Source: Pseudomonas gingeri
GTDB taxonomy: Bacteria; Pseudomonadota; Gammaproteobacteria; Pseudomonadales; Pseudomonadaceae
Reading direction: 5' to 3'
Assembly (NCBI RefSeq): GCF_013385425.1
Contig: NZ_JACAQA010000009.1
Location: 281,585-345,584 of the forward strand
DNA length: 64,000 bases
The position numbers were made by a program, and so were the translations under genes. The notes below the pieces were generated by a model. The model was not told where the DNA came from. It made no database searches and saw only the letters and a list, made by a program, of their open reading frames with translations. Position 1 is the stretch's first letter. Each line of letters opens with the position of its first letter. Of the stretch, positions 26,207 to 36,210 are shown piece after piece.

Positions 26207-27685
26207 ATGTTTGGTTCCAACGACGACAAGAAGACCCCAGCCCCGGCTGGCGAGAAAAAAAGCCTGTTCGGCTGGCTGCGTAAAAAACCGCAGGAAGCCG
26301 TCGTCGAACAGCCACAACCGACCCCCGAGGCCACGCCCGCGCCAGTGAGCGAGGCACTGCCGGTGGCTGCCGAGCCGTTGCCGTTCAGCGTGCCGGTGGT
26401 TGAAACGCCGGCCGTCGCGCCGGTTGCCCCGGTACATGAGCCCTGGCCGAGCCTGCCCGTGGCCGAGGAGCCGGTGGCTCTGGTCGAGGATGTTCAGGCA
26501 CCGCATATCACCCCGCCGATCCCGCTGACGGCTGTTGCGCCGGTCGCTGAAGTGGCCGCACCTGAACCGTTCATCGCCGGACCGGTGCCAGCGCCGGTCA
26601 TTGCGCCGATTGTCGAAGCTCCAGCTCCAGTCTCTGCACCTGCACCAGTCCCGGCACCCGCGCCGGTCGTGGCGCCTGTGGTTGTTCCGGCGCCGGTTGC
26701 GGTGGCTGAACCGGTGACTGCCGAACCGGCCAAGCCCGTTTCCGAAGAGACCAAGGTCGGCTTCTTTACCCGCCTCAAACAGGGCCTGTCCAAGACCAGC
26801 GCCAGCATTGGCGAAGGTATGGCCAGCCTGTTCCTGGGCAAGAAGGCCATTGACGACGACCTGCTCGAAGAGCTGGAAACCCGCCTGCTGACCGCCGACG
26901 TGGGCGTTGAAGCCACCTCGGTGATCATCCAGAGCCTGACCCAGAAAGTCGCCCGCAAGCAGTTGACCGACAGCGACGCGCTCTACGCCTCGTTGCAGGC
27001 CGAGCTGACCGCGATGCTCAAGCCGGTCGAACAGCCGCTGAAGATCGATTCGCAGCACAAACCCTTCGTGATCCTGGTAGTGGGCGTCAACGGCGCCGGC
27101 AAGACCACCACCATCGGCAAACTGGCGAAGAAGCTGCAGCTTGAAGGCAAGAAGGTCATGCTGGCGGCGGGCGATACCTTCCGCGCGGCGGCGGTGGAGC
27201 AACTGCAGGTGTGGGGTGAGCGCAACCAGATTCCGGTCATCGCCCAGCACACCGGTGCCGATTCGGCTTCGGTAATCTTCGATGCGGTACAGGCGGCCAA
27301 GGCCCGCGGTATCGACGTGCTGATCGCCGACACCGCCGGTCGCCTGCACACCAAAGACAATCTGATGGAAGAACTGAAGAAGGTCCGTCGGGTGATCGCC
27401 AAGCTCGACGTAGAGGCGCCCCACGAAGTGCTGCTGGTGCTCGACGCCGGGACTGGGCAGAACGCCATCAACCAGGCCAAGCAATTCAACCAGACGGTCC
27501 AGCTTACCGGCCTGGCATTGACTAAGCTCGATGGGACCGCCAAGGGCGGGGTGATCTTTGCCCTGGCCAAGCAGTTTGGCCTGCCGATTCGTTACATCGG
27601 CGTCGGTGAAGGGATCGATGATCTGCGTACCTTCGAAGCCGAACCCTTTGTCCAGGCCCTTTTCGCGGAGCGGGAGCATTCATGA
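26207..27685 (+). CDS. ftsY: Signal recognition particle receptor FtsY
   Basis: FtsY is the SRP receptor, a GTPase that docks ribosome-nascent chain complexes at the inner membrane. The 492-residue protein has a long N-terminal Pro/Ala/Val-rich low-complexity arm (roughly residues 30-180, with many PVPAPAPV-type repeats). It then has the N domain, G1 loop VVGVNGAGKTTTIGKLA, G3 DTAGRLHTKDNL and G4 TKLDGTAKGG. It overlaps ftsE by four bases (ATGA), forming the classical ftsY-ftsE-ftsX operon followed by rpoH. Confidence 0.97.
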   Translation: MFGSNDDKKTPAPAGEKKSLFGWLRKKPQEAVVEQPQPTPEATPAPVSEALPVAAEPLPFSVPVVETPAVAPVAPVHEPWPSLPVAEEPVALVEDVQAPHITPPIPLTAVAPVAEVAAPEPFIAGPVPAPVIAPIVEAPAPVSAPAPVPAPAPVVAPVVVPAPVAVAEPVTAEPAKPVSEETKVGFFTRLKQGLSKTSASIGEGMASLFLGKKAIDDDLLEELETRLLTADVGVEATSVIIQSLTQKVARKQLTDSDALYASLQAELTAMLKPVEQPLKIDSQHKPFVILVVGVNGAGKTTTIGKLAKKLQLEGKKVMLAAGDTFRAAAVEQLQVWGERNQIPVIAQHTGADSASVIFDAVQAAKARGIDVLIADTAGRLHTKDNLMEELKKVRRVIAKLDVEAPHEVLLVLDAGTGQNAINQAKQFNQTVQLTGLALTKLDGTAKGGVIFALAKQFGLPIRYIGVGEGIDDLRTFEAEPFVQALFAEREHS

Positions 27686-28353
27686 TTCGTTTCGAACAGG
27701 TCGGTAAGCGCTATCCGAACGGTCATGTCGGCTTGCATGAACTGAGCTTTCGGGTGCGTCGTGGTGAATTCCTGTTCGTGACCGGGCATTCCGGCGCGGG
27801 CAAAAGTACCCTGTTGCGCCTGCTGCTGGCGATGGAGCGTCCGACCACCGGCAAGCTGCTGCTGGCCGGGCAGGACCTGGGCCAGATCAGCAACGCGCAG
27901 ATTCCGTTCCTGCGCCGGCAGATCGGCGTGGTGTTCCAGAACCACCAGTTGCTGTTCGATCGCACGGTGTTCAACAACGTCGCCTTGCCGTTGCAGATCC
28001 TCGGCCTGTCCAAGGCCGAGATCGTCAAGCGGGTGGATTCGGCCCTGGAGCGCGTGGCGCTCTCGGACAAGACCGACCTCTACCCCGGCGATCTTTCCAC
28101 CGGCCAGCAACAGCGCGTCGGTATTGCCCGTGCCATCGTCCATCGCCCGGCCTTGCTGCTGGCGGACGAACCCACCGGTAACCTCGACCCGCGCCTGGCG
28201 GCGGAAATCATGGGCGTGTTCGAAGACATCAACCGCCTGGGCACCAGCGTGCTGATCGCCAGCCACGACCTGGCCCTGATCGCCCGCATGCGCCACCGCA
28301 TGCTGACCCTGCAACGCGGCCGATTGATCGGCGACGGGGAGGCAGGCGAATGA
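27682..28353 (+). CDS. ftsE: Cell division ATP-binding protein FtsE
   Basis: A 223-residue ABC ATPase with Walker A GHSGAGKST, the signature STGQQQRVGIARA (normally LSGGQ; the first Ser-Thr-Gly form is usual in pseudomonad FtsE), Walker B LLLADEPTGNLDP and the switch His in ASHD. With FtsX it couples the divisome to peptidoglycan hydrolases in the periplasm. It overlaps ftsY and ftsX by four bases each. Confidence 0.96.
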   Translation: MIRFEQVGKRYPNGHVGLHELSFRVRRGEFLFVTGHSGAGKSTLLRLLLAMERPTTGKLLLAGQDLGQISNAQIPFLRRQIGVVFQNHQLLFDRTVFNNVALPLQILGLSKAEIVKRVDSALERVALSDKTDLYPGDLSTGQQQRVGIARAIVHRPALLLADEPTGNLDPRLAAEIMGVFEDINRLGTSVLIASHDLALIARMRHRMLTLQRGRLIGDGEAGE

Positions 28354-29372
28354 GTGCGACTCGCAGCCCCAAGGTAGCCGAACGCGTGGCCCCGAAAGCC
28401 AGCGACCCGCAGCCGCCGAAGAAAAAACGCAACGAAGACGACGGTCCGGACTTCGGCACCCTGCTCAGCGCCTGGATCGAAAGCCATCGCGCCAGCCTGT
28501 TGGACAGCCTGCGCCGCCTGGGCAAGCAGCCGATCGGCAGCTTCTTTACCTGCCTGGTGATGGCCGTGGCCCTGAGCCTGCCCATGGGCTTGTCGCTGCT
28601 GCTGAACAATGTCGAGCGACTGGGTGGCTCCTGGCAGCGCGCGGCGCAGATCTCCCTGTACCTGCAACTGGATGCCAGCCCGACCGAAGGCGCGCACCTC
28701 AGCGAACAGATCAAGGCCATGCCCGGCGTCGCGGATGCCGAGTACATCAGCAAGGAAAAGGCCCTGGACGAGTTCCAGCAGCAGTCGGGCCTGGGCGAAG
28801 CCCTCAAGGAATTGCCGCAGAACCCCCTGCCGGGGGTGGTGCTGGTGACGCCGAACGAAGTCGACAAGGCGACATTGGAAGCCCTGCGCCAGCGCCTGGC
28901 CGAGTTGCCCAAGGTGCAACAGGCGCAACTGGACCTGGTCTGGGTCGAGCGTCTGGCGGCTATTCTCAAGCTGGGCGACCGGTTTGTCTTCGGCCTGACG
29001 GTGCTGCTGGTGTCGGCATTACTTTTGGTGATAGGCAATACCATTCGTCTTCATATTGAAAACCGCCGCACCGAGATCGAAGTGATTAAACTGGTCGGCG
29101 GCACTGATAGCTATGTGCGTAGGCCTTTTCTCTATATGGGCGCGCTTTATGGCTTTGGTGCCGGGTTTTTGTCCTGGGGAGTGCTGGCTTACGGCCTGAA
29201 CTGGCTGAATGACGCGGTGGTCGGGCTGGCCGGTCTCTACGGCAGCGACTTTTCCCTGGCCGGTGTGCCGGTGGCCGATGGTCTGTCATTGTTGCTTGGG
29301 GCGGTGCTCTTGGGGTATATCGGTGCTTGGATTGCGGTCGCACGGCATTTACGTGAGCTGGCACCGAAGTAG
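28350..29372 (+). CDS. ftsX: Cell division protein FtsX
   Basis: A 340-residue inner-membrane protein with a hydrophilic N-terminal tail rich in Lys and Pro, a first membrane segment near residue 65 (FFTCLVMAVALSLPMGLSLL) and a periplasmic domain. Three further membrane segments in the C-terminal half carry the FtsX permease motif LVGGTDSYVRRPFLYMGALY. It works with FtsE to activate periplasmic amidases during septation. It is followed by a 129-base gap containing the rpoH promoter region. Confidence 0.95.
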   Translation: MSATRSPKVAERVAPKASDPQPPKKKRNEDDGPDFGTLLSAWIESHRASLLDSLRRLGKQPIGSFFTCLVMAVALSLPMGLSLLLNNVERLGGSWQRAAQISLYLQLDASPTEGAHLSEQIKAMPGVADAEYISKEKALDEFQQQSGLGEALKELPQNPLPGVVLVTPNEVDKATLEALRQRLAELPKVQQAQLDLVWVERLAAILKLGDRFVFGLTVLLVSALLLVIGNTIRLHIENRRTEIEVIKLVGGTDSYVRRPFLYMGALYGFGAGFLSWGVLAYGLNWLNDAVVGLAGLYGSDFSLAGVPVADGLSLLLGAVLLGYIGAWIAVARHLRELAPK

Positions 29373-29501
29373 TTAATGTCAGATTAATGTGGTTTCGTTT
29401 GTATTGACCGTATTGGTGGTTTAGGGAACTTGTCCTACGGTTCCCGGTCAATTTTCGCAGTGCATCACTGCACGAGTTATGTGAGTCGGAGGTTTTTTCG
29501 T

Positions 29502-30356
29502 ATGACCACTTCTTTGCAACCTGTCTACGCGTTGGTCCCGGGTGCGAACCTGGAAGCCTACGTGAACACGGTGAACAGCATTCCCTTGCTGACGCCGGAG
29601 CAGGAGCGTGAACTGGCCGAGAGTCTCTATTATGAGCAGGATCTTGGGGCGGCTCGGCAGATGGTGCTCGCCCACCTGCGTTTTGTCGTCCATATCGCCC
29701 GTAGCTATTCCGGCTACGGGCTGGCCCAGGCTGACCTGATCCAGGAAGGCAACGTCGGCCTGATGAAGGCCGTGAAGCGCTTCAACCCGGAAATGGGTGT
29801 GCGCCTGGTGTCGTTTGCCGTGCACTGGATCAAGGCGGAAATCCACGAGTTCATCCTGCGCAACTGGCGCATTGTGAAAGTGGCCACTACCAAGGCCCAG
29901 CGCAAGCTGTTCTTCAACCTGCGTAGCCAGAAAAAGCGTCTGGCCTGGCTGAACAACGAGGAAGTCCACCGCGTGGCTGAAAGCCTCGGCGTGGAACCCC
30001 GTGAAGTGCGCGAGATGGAAAGCCGGCTGACCGGCCAGGACATGGCCTTCGACCCGGCGGCGGAAGCCGACGACGACAGTGCCTTCCAGTCTCCGGCCAA
30101 CTACCTGGAAGACCACCGGTATGACCCGGCGCGTCAGCTGGAGGATGCCGATTGGAGCGAAAACTCCAACAGCAACCTGCATGAAGCCCTGGAAGTGCTC
30201 GACGAGCGCAGCCGCGACATTCTCTACCAGCGCTGGTTGGCGGAAGAGAAAGCCACGCTGCACGACCTGGCGCAGAAGTACAACGTTTCGGCCGAGCGGA
30301 TTCGCCAGCTGGAAAAGAGCGCGATGAACAAGCTGAAGTTGTCGATTGCCGCTTAA
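29502..30356 (+). CDS. rpoH: RNA polymerase heat-shock sigma factor RpoH
   Basis: Sigma-32 of 284 residues. Region 1.2/2.1 is seen in [20 protein letters not shown], region 2 in [36 protein letters not shown], the RpoH box in [15 protein letters not shown], and region 4 in the C-terminal [20 protein letters not shown]. The ATG at 29502 follows GGAGG and is the family start; the frame is open 24 codons upstream. It follows ftsX as in most gamma-proteobacteria and is closed by a strong terminator. Confidence 0.97.
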   Translation: MTTSLQPVYALVPGANLEAYVNTVNSIPLLTPEQERELAESLYYEQDLGAARQMVLAHLRFVVHIARSYSGYGLAQADLIQEGNVGLMKAVKRFNPEMGVRLVSFAVHWIKAEIHEFILRNWRIVKVATTKAQRKLFFNLRSQKKRLAWLNNEEVHRVAESLGVEPREVREMESRLTGQDMAFDPAAEADDDSAFQSPANYLEDHRYDPARQLEDADWSENSNSNLHEALEVLDERSRDILYQRWLAEEKATLHDLAQKYNVSAERIRQLEKSAMNKLKLSIAA

Positions 30357-30370
30357 GTGCTGAAGCAATA

Positions 30371-30401
30371 AAAAACGCCCCGATCTGATCGGGGCGTTTT
30401 T
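30371..30401. terminator. Rho-independent terminator after rpoH
   Basis: AAAAACGCCCCGATC paired with GATCGGGGCGTTTTT around a two-base loop gives a perfect GC-rich stem with a T-tail. The A-run on the left side means it can also work on the opposite strand for transcripts leaving mtgA. Confidence 0.93.
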
Positions 30402-30438
30402 GTTTCGACGTTCGAAATTTTCGGCGTCTGGACAGGCC

Positions 30439-30531
30439 TCATCGCGAGCAAGCTTGCTCCTACAGGGCCAGCCTCGTTCACAACATTGTGGCTCGCCGCC
30501 AACACTGTTAGGAGCAAGCTTGCTCGCGATC
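30439..30531. repeat. REP pair (inverted), GAGCAAGCTTGCTC type
   Basis: CATCGCGAGCAAGCTTGCTC near 30440 is followed by an opposing copy ending GCTTGCTCGCGAT near 30530. It is the same REP class as at 3281 and 17005 and lies between the rpoH terminator and the mtgA end. Confidence 0.9.
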
Positions 30532-30543
30532 AGGTCCTGGAGA

Positions 30544-31266
30544 TCACAACGCCCAGGGTGCCTTGCGCGAGTTGTTCAGCCCGCTCAGGTACTCATCCCC
30601 ACCCAACTGGCTCATCTGCTGGCGAATCCAGCCCGCCCGGCGTGCCACGTAGGTGCTCGGGTGACTGGCGCTCCATTCCCGCGGATTGGGCAGCACCGCC
30701 GCCAGCAGGCTGGCCTGCTGGCGCGACAAGCCCGCCGCGCTCACGCCGAAGTGATGCCGCGCCGCCGCTTCCGCGCCGAACACGCCGTCGTCCCATTCCA
30801 CGCTGTTCAGGTACACCTCGAGAATCCGCTGCTTGGGCCACGTCAGTTCGATCAGCGCGGTAAACCAGGCCTCCAGCCCTTTACGCAAATAACTGCGCCC
30901 CGACCACAGAAACAGGTTCTTCGACACCTGCTGGCTCAAGGTGCTGGCGCCGCGAATCGAACCGCCGCGCTCGTTGTGTTCAAACGCAGCTTGGATCGCA
31001 TCAAAGTCGAACCCCCAGTGCTCGGGGAATTTCTGGTCCTCGCCGGCCATTACCGCCACTTTCAACTCGTCGGAGATCTGTTCCCACGGGCGCCAGCTGC
31101 GTTGCAGGTCAATGGGCTCGCCATCGGTCCAGGACTCGATCTTGCGTTCGACCATCAGCGCGGTCCCGGGCGGCGGCACCCAACGAAACAGCAGCACCAG
31201 CAACACACTGCCGATGGCGAACCATTTCAGGACGGTGACGAGGCGGCGGAAAAGGAATGACAACAT
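30544..31266 (-). CDS. mtgA: Monofunctional biosynthetic peptidoglycan transglycosylase
   Basis: MtgA polymerises lipid II into glycan strands at the inner membrane. The 240-residue protein from the ATG at 31266 has an N-terminal membrane anchor (VLKWFAIGSVLLVLLFRWV). Family 51 glycosyltransferase motifs follow: VMAGEDQKFPEHWGFD, with the catalytic Glu in EDQ; RGASTLSQQVSKNLFLWSGR; KQRILEVYLNSVEWDDGVFG. The frame continues 64 codons upstream, but the anchor position and family length (about 230-240) favour 31266. It is convergent with rpoH. Confidence 0.94.
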   Translation of the reverse strand: MLSFLFRRLVTVLKWFAIGSVLLVLLFRWVPPPGTALMVERKIESWTDGEPIDLQRSWRPWEQISDELKVAVMAGEDQKFPEHWGFDFDAIQAAFEHNERGGSIRGASTLSQQVSKNLFLWSGRSYLRKGLEAWFTALIELTWPKQRILEVYLNSVEWDDGVFGAEAAARHHFGVSAAGLSRQQASLLAAVLPNPREWSASHPSTYVARRAGWIRQQMSQLGGDEYLSGLNNSRKAPWAL

Positions 31267-31336
31267 AGAGATGGCTTGGCCGGGGCGTGGGAGCGGGCCA
31301 TTATACAGACCCTGTGCCCCCTGAATGGAGTTCGTC

Positions 31337-31714
31337 ATGTTGCGTGGTTTTTTGCTGCTGGCCGCCTTTTTCGGTTTTACCGGCGTCGCCCTCGGTGCCT
31401 TTGCCGCCCACGGCCTGAAAGACCGCCTGAGCTCGGAGTACCTGGCGATCTTCCACACCGGGGTGACCTATCAGCTGGTGCACGCCCTCGCGCTGTTCGG
31501 CGTGGCGCTGCTGGCGACCCATATTCCGGGGCGTCTGGTCACCTGGGCCGGCCTGTCGTTCGCCTTCGGGATTATCCTGTTCTCCGGCAGCCTGTATCTG
31601 TTGACCCTGACCGGTGTGAGCAAGCTGGGCATCATCACCCCGTTCGGCGGCCTGGGCTTCCTGATCGGCTGGTTCTGCCTCGGTCTGGCCGCCTGGCGCC
31701 TGCAGGCGGCTTGA
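31337..31714 (+). CDS. DUF423 family membrane protein (YgdD-like)
   Basis: A 125-residue protein with four hydrophobic segments and the DUF423 signature GFTGVALGAFAAHGLKDRL near the N-terminus, followed by FHTGVTYQLVHALAL. GGAG lies six bases before the ATG at 31337, which is preferred over 31325. Inner-membrane, function unknown. It is divergent from mtgA. Confidence 0.9.
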   Translation: MLRGFLLLAAFFGFTGVALGAFAAHGLKDRLSSEYLAIFHTGVTYQLVHALALFGVALLATHIPGRLVTWAGLSFAFGIILFSGSLYLLTLTGVSKLGIITPFGGLGFLIGWFCLGLAAWRLQAA

Positions 31715-31801
31715 GCTGAGCGCCAGGTCGACGAATGGCTTGGGTCGCCCGGACTGATCGGGCTAGAATGCTGACCCCTAAAAATGATGGCAGCCCGGCG
31801 C

Positions 31802-32002
31802 ATGCGCATTCAATTGAACGGTGAACCCTTTGAACTGCCCGATGGCGAGACCGTCGCGGCGTTGCTGGCCCGGCTCGACCTGGTCGGGCGGCGGGTGGCG
31901 GTGGAGCTGAACCTGGATATCGTCCCGCGCAGCCAGCATGCCGACACCGCCCTGCGTGAAGGCGATCAGGTCGAAGTGGTACACGCTATCGGTGGCGGTT
32001 AA
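31802..32002 (+). CDS. thiS: Thiamine biosynthesis sulfur carrier protein ThiS
   Basis: A 66-residue ubiquitin-like carrier ending in the required Gly-Gly (HAIGGG). Its C-terminal thiocarboxylate donates sulfur to ThiG for the thiazole ring of thiamine. The ATG at 31802 (MRIQLNGEP) gives the family length; upstream Met codons at 31784-31787 would add six residues. It is 65 bases ahead of thiG and cotranscribed with it. Confidence 0.95.
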   Translation: MRIQLNGEPFELPDGETVAALLARLDLVGRRVAVELNLDIVPRSQHADTALREGDQVEVVHAIGGG

Positions 32003-32067
32003 TCGCCCCTGCAGTCCCACGCCCTGATCCACCCTGCAAGCCCTCAACCTTTCAAGAGGATTTCCGA

Positions 32068-32862
32068 ATGAGCACTGTTCGCAGCGACAAGCCCTTCGTG
32101 CTGGCCGGCCGTACCTATCAGTCCCGTCTTTTGGTGGGTACCGGCAAATACCGCGACATGGAAGAAACCCGCCTGGCCATCGAGGCCTCGGGGGCCGAGA
32201 TCGTCACCGTGGCGGTGCGCCGGACCAATCTGGGGCAGAACCCGGGCGAACCTAACCTGCTGGATATCCTGCCGCCGGATCGCTACACCATCCTGCCGAA
32301 TACCGCCGGTTGCTACGACGCCATCGAAGCCGTGCGCACCTGCCGCCTGGCCCGTGAGCTGCTGGACGGCCACAACCTGGTGAAGCTGGAAGTCCTGGCC
32401 GACCAGAAAACCCTGTTCCCCAACGTGATCGAAACCCTCAAGGCCGCCGAAGTGCTGGTCAAGGAAGGTTTCGACGTGATGGTCTACACCAGCGATGATC
32501 CGATCATCGCCCGGCAACTGGCGGAAATCGGCTGTATCGCGGTCATGCCGCTGGCCGGCCTGATCGGCACGGGCCTGGGGATCTGCAACCCGTACAACCT
32601 GCAGATCATCCTCGAAGAAGCCAAGATCCCGGTGCTGGTGGATGCCGGTGTCGGCACCGCCTCCGACGCCACCATCGCCATGGAACTGGGTTGCGAGGCG
32701 GTGCTGATGAACTCGGCCATCGCCCACGCCCAGCAGCCGATCCTGATGGCCGAGGCCATGAAACACGCCATCGTTGCTGGTCGCCTGGCCTACCTCGCCG
32801 GTCGCATGCCGAAAAAACTCTATGCCAGCGCTTCCTCGCCGCTGGATGGTCTGATCAAGTAA
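32068..32862 (+). CDS. thiG: Thiazole synthase
   Basis: ThiG condenses 1-deoxy-xylulose 5-phosphate, dehydroglycine and ThiS-thiocarboxylate into the thiazole phosphate of thiamine. The 264-residue TIM barrel shows the N-terminal [10 protein letters not shown], the [20 protein letters not shown] block and the phosphate-binding [11 protein letters not shown] near residue 193. The Schiff-base Lys is in [12 protein letters not shown]. An AAGAGGA ribosome site precedes the ATG. trmB follows nine bases downstream. Confidence 0.97.
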   Translation: MSTVRSDKPFVLAGRTYQSRLLVGTGKYRDMEETRLAIEASGAEIVTVAVRRTNLGQNPGEPNLLDILPPDRYTILPNTAGCYDAIEAVRTCRLARELLDGHNLVKLEVLADQKTLFPNVIETLKAAEVLVKEGFDVMVYTSDDPIIARQLAEIGCIAVMPLAGLIGTGLGICNPYNLQIILEEAKIPVLVDAGVGTASDATIAMELGCEAVLMNSAIAHAQQPILMAEAMKHAIVAGRLAYLAGRMPKKLYASASSPLDGLIK

Positions 32863-32871
32863 GAGCCTTTG

Positions 32872-33597
32872 ATGACTGAATCGAACGACACGCCAATCCA
32901 GCCGGAAGAAGGCGAAGAGCGCCAACACCGCCGTATCAAGAGTTTCGTGATGCGCGCCGGGCGCATGACCGAAGGCCAGCAGAAGGGCCTGGAGCAGGGC
33001 ACGCCGCTGTTCGTCCTGCCGCTGGCCGATGCGCCGGTGGATTTCGACCAGGTGTTTGGTCGCTCGGCACCGCGCTCGCTGGAAATCGGCTTCGGCATGG
33101 GGCATTCCCTGCTGGAGATGGCGGCGGCGGCACCCGAGCAGGATTTTATCGGTGTGGAAGTGCACCGTCCGGGTGTTGGGGCGCTGCTCAATGGCGTGTT
33201 GACCCAGGGTTTGAAAAACCTGCGGGTCTACGACTGCGATGCCATTGAAGTGCTCAACCGCTGTGTGGCGGACAACAGTCTGGACCGGCTGATGCTGTTT
33301 TTCCCGGATCCGTGGCACAAGAGCCGCCATCACAAGCGGCGTATCGTCCAGGCGTCCTTTGCCGAGCTGGTGCGCAGCAAGCTGAAGGTCGGCGGGATCT
33401 TGCATATGGCCACCGACTGGGAGCCGTATGCCGAATACATGCTGGAAGTGATGAGCGTCGCCCCGGGTTATCGCAACCTGGCCGAAGACGGCAAATGCGT
33501 GCCGCGTCCGGCCGAACGCCCGATCACCAAGTTCGAACGCCGTGGCGAACGACTGGGACACGGGGTGTGGGACCTGAAGTTCGAGAAACTGGCCTGA
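32872..33597 (+). CDS. trmB: tRNA (guanine-N7-)-methyltransferase
   Basis: TrmB makes m7G46 in the variable loop of tRNA. The 241-residue protein has the SAM motif [15 protein letters not shown], the [17 protein letters not shown] catalytic/tRNA-binding block and the C-terminal [17 protein letters not shown] typical of the family. It starts at the ATG at 32872, nine bases after thiG, so it probably shares the thiSG transcript. Confidence 0.96.
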   Translation: MTESNDTPIQPEEGEERQHRRIKSFVMRAGRMTEGQQKGLEQGTPLFVLPLADAPVDFDQVFGRSAPRSLEIGFGMGHSLLEMAAAAPEQDFIGVEVHRPGVGALLNGVLTQGLKNLRVYDCDAIEVLNRCVADNSLDRLMLFFPDPWHKSRHHKRRIVQASFAELVRSKLKVGGILHMATDWEPYAEYMLEVMSVAPGYRNLAEDGKCVPRPAERPITKFERRGERLGHGVWDLKFEKLA

Positions 33598-33624
33598 GGC
33601 CGATGGCGGTGAAGCGCGTTCCAA

Positions 33625-33948
33625 TCAGCGCCGATCCGCCACCACCCCGATCAATACCAGCACCACCAACAACACCGGCGCCAGGCTGTAGTTGTTGAAC
33701 TGGCTCAAGCCGCGCACCACCCAGGGCGTGGCGTAGATCAAGGCCGCGCCGCTGCCGATCATGCACAGCAGGGCCAGCAGCGGTACGCGCAAGGCACCGG
33801 CAATGCTGCCCAGGCGTTGATCGATCCAACCCTTGATATCCGCGCCAAACAGCACCAGCAGGCAGCCCACCAGCGCCAGGGCGATTTCCGACAGGTTGCT
33901 GCGGCTCCAACGCGATACCGTGGCGAGCAGGTCGAGTACCAGGTCCAT
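33625..33948 (-). CDS. DUF3392 family membrane protein
   Basis: A 107-residue protein with three hydrophobic segments (IALALVGCLLVLFGADI, VPLLALLCMIGSGAALIY, LAPVLLVVLVLIGVVA). It matches the short DUF3392 inner-membrane proteins that sit beside hemW in pseudomonads. Function unknown. It lies nine bases after the end of hemW on the same strand and closes that operon. Confidence 0.82.
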   Translation of the reverse strand: MDLVLDLLATVSRWSRSNLSEIALALVGCLLVLFGADIKGWIDQRLGSIAGALRVPLLALLCMIGSGAALIYATPWVVRGLSQFNNYSLAPVLLVVLVLIGVVADRR

Positions 33949-33957
33949 GGGGTTTCC

Positions 33958-35160
33958 TTAGGTCAAAAAGTATTGCAGCAGGTCGTTGAGAAACAGCTGC
34001 CCGCGGTCGGTGGCCGCCAGGCGTGACGGTTCGACCCGCAACAGGCCACTTTGTTCGGCCTCGGCGCGTGCTTCGTTCAAGCTGTCGAGACTAAGCCCGG
34101 TACGTTGCGCAAACAAGACGGCGTCAACGCCCTCGGTCAGGCGCAGGGCATTCATCAGGAACTCGAACGGCAGCTCTTCGTTGGCCAGGGCTTTCTCCCC
34201 GGCCTGGAAGGCCTTGGCCGGGTTCAGGTAGTCCTTCGGCAGGCGGGTTTTCCAGGTCCGGACGATGCGCCCGTCCGGGTGGCTGAGCTTGCCATGGGCA
34301 CCGGCACCGATACCGATGAAATCACCGAAGCTCCAGTAATTGAGGTTGTGCCGCGCCGCCCGTCCGGGCTGGGCATAGGCCGAAACTTCGTACTGGGCGT
34401 AACCGTGCTCGGCCAACAGCGCCTGGCCGGCTTCCTGGATATCCCACAGGGTGTCGTCTTCCGGCAGGGTCGGCGGCTGGTTCCAGAACACCGTGTTCGG
34501 CTCCAGGGTGAGCTGGTACCAGGACAGGTGCGTGGGCTTCAAGGCAATGGCCTGGCGCAGATCAGCCAGGGCATCTTCCAGGGACTGGTCCGGCAAACCG
34601 TGCATCAGGTCCAGGTTGAAGTTGTCGAACCCGGCCTGGCGCGCCATATCCGCCGCCCGCACGGCTTCGCCGCCGGTATGGATGCGGCCGAGGGCCTTGA
34701 GCTTGTCTTCCTGGAAACTCTGGATGCCGATGGACAGCCGATTGATGCCCAACTGGCGATAGGCGATGAATTTTTCCTGTTCGAAGGTCCCGGGGTTGGC
34801 TTCCAGGGTGATTTCGATATCGCCGGCAAACGGAATACGCGCCTCGACGCCCTTGAGCAAACGCCCCAGCGCCGGGGCGCTGAACAGGCTGGGCGTGCCG
34901 CCACCGAAGAAGATCGAACTCAATTCACGGCCATACACCGCGTGCAGGTCCTGGTCGAGGTCGGCCAGCAGTGCGTCGACATACTCCTCTTCCGGCAGCA
35001 CCGGGCTGGCGGCATGGGAGTTGAAATCGCAATACGGGCATTTGCGCACGCACCAGGGGATATGGATATACAGCGCCAGGGGCGGCAACTGCGCCATGGC
35101 CGCCCGAGGGATTGGCGCGCTGCCGTGGATCAGCGGCGGCGCTACGTGGGGCTGGGTCAT
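33958..35160 (-). CDS. hemW: Radical SAM heme chaperone HemW
   Basis: A 400-residue radical SAM protein of the HemW group, formerly mistaken for coproporphyrinogen dehydrogenase. The cluster motif [10 protein letters not shown] lies near residue 36, followed by [16 protein letters not shown] and the SAM-binding region [15 protein letters not shown]. HemW lacks the HemN-specific N-terminal residues and delivers heme to proteins. Its ATG overlaps the rdgB stop (ATGA). Confidence 0.93.
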   Translation of the reverse strand: MTQPHVAPPLIHGSAPIPRAAMAQLPPLALYIHIPWCVRKCPYCDFNSHAASPVLPEEEYVDALLADLDQDLHAVYGRELSSIFFGGGTPSLFSAPALGRLLKGVEARIPFAGDIEITLEANPGTFEQEKFIAYRQLGINRLSIGIQSFQEDKLKALGRIHTGGEAVRAADMARQAGFDNFNLDLMHGLPDQSLEDALADLRQAIALKPTHLSWYQLTLEPNTVFWNQPPTLPEDDTLWDIQEAGQALLAEHGYAQYEVSAYAQPGRAARHNLNYWSFGDFIGIGAGAHGKLSHPDGRIVRTWKTRLPKDYLNPAKAFQAGEKALANEELPFEFLMNALRLTEGVDAVLFAQRTGLSLDSLNEARAEAEQSGLLRVEPSRLAATDRGQLFLNDLLQYFLT

Positions 35161-35753
35161 TTCAGGCCCAGGCGCTGGCGCAACAGGGCCATGGCGCGGG
35201 CGCGGTGGCTGAGCTGGTTTTTCTCGACCGGACCCAGTTCAGCGCTGGAGCAGTCACGCTCCGGCACCCAGAACAGCGGATCGTAGCCAAAACCGTGCTC
35301 GCCGCTGGCGGCGGTGAGGATGCGCCCGTGCCACAGGCCTTCGCAGAGAATCGGCAGCGGGTCATCGGCATGCCGCACCAAGGCCAGCACGCAGACGAAC
35401 TGCGCGCCGCGCTCGGCGGTGGGGACGTCCTTCAGGGCCTCGAGCAGCTTGGCGTTGTTCGCCGCATCGCCCTGGCCATCGGCATAGCGGGCCGAATAGA
35501 TACCCGGCGCGCCACCGAGGAAGTCCACTGCCAGCCCGGAATCGTCGGCCAGCGCCGGCAGGCCGGAAATGCGTGACGCATTACGGGCTTTCAGGATGGC
35601 GTTTTCGACGAACGACAAGCCGGTTTCTTCCGGCTCGACGCTGCTGAACTCACCGATCGAGCGCAGTTGCACCGACCCACCGAGCATGGCCTGGAGTTCT
35701 TTGAGTTTGCCGGCGTTGTGGCTGGCCAGTACCAGTTGGCTGAAGTTCATCAT
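35157..35753 (-). CDS. rdgB: XTP/dITP diphosphatase
   Basis: RdgB hydrolyses non-canonical purine triphosphates (dITP, XTP) to keep them out of DNA. The 198-residue protein has the HAM1-family start [19 protein letters not shown], the metal-binding [18 protein letters not shown], and the C-terminal [12 protein letters not shown] and SHRARAM blocks. It lies between DUF4426 and hemW with ATGA overlaps on both sides. Confidence 0.96.
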   Translation of the reverse strand: MMNFSQLVLASHNAGKLKELQAMLGGSVQLRSIGEFSSVEPEETGLSFVENAILKARNASRISGLPALADDSGLAVDFLGGAPGIYSARYADGQGDAANNAKLLEALKDVPTAERGAQFVCVLALVRHADDPLPILCEGLWHGRILTAASGEHGFGYDPLFWVPERDCSSAELGPVEKNQLSHRARAMALLRQRLGLK

Positions 35754-36184
35754 TCGCCTGGGAAAAGTTCCTGATTGAAGCTGAAAGTGTGGGCATCACC
35801 GCCGGCGGTGACGGTGATTTCGAAGATGCGGTTTTCCTGCTGCGGTACCGGGTATTGCGCCAGGTAGTAGACGGCGCCCTGCTCGGTAATCTGCTTGAAG
35901 TTCAGTGTGACGCTCTTGCCGGTCAGGTCCTTCACATTGCCGCTGACCTGGGCGACCAGCGGTTTGCCGGCCTTGGCCACCGAGATGTTGATCACACCCT
36001 GGTCCTTGCTGCGTACCAACTCCGCACGCTGGGCAGTGTCCGGTTGAATATAGGTAGAGTTGAAGGTGTTGTAGTGCACGGTGAGGTCACCGAAGACTTC
36101 CTGGCGCTCGCTCTTGATGGCATCGGCGGCCATGGCCGTGACGCCGAAGCAGGCCGCCACCAGAAACACAATTGAACGCAGCAT
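35750..36184 (-). CDS. DUF4426 family exported protein
   Basis: A 144-residue secreted protein with a signal peptide ([21 protein letters not shown]) and a beta-rich mature part matching DUF4426. Periplasmic, role unknown. Two ATGs (36190 and 36184) are possible; 36184 has GGAG seven bases upstream, a better spacing. It lies after metW and before rdgB, apparently in one long minus-strand transcript metX-metW-DUF4426-rdgB-hemW. Confidence 0.88.
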   Translation of the reverse strand: MLRSIVFLVAACFGVTAMAADAIKSERQEVFGDLTVHYNTFNSTYIQPDTAQRAELVRSKDQGVINISVAKAGKPLVAQVSGNVKDLTGKSVTLNFKQITEQGAVYYLAQYPVPQQENRIFEITVTAGGDAHTFSFNQELFPGE

Positions 36185-36210
36185 GATCATTCTCCTCGAG
36201 GCAGTGCGGT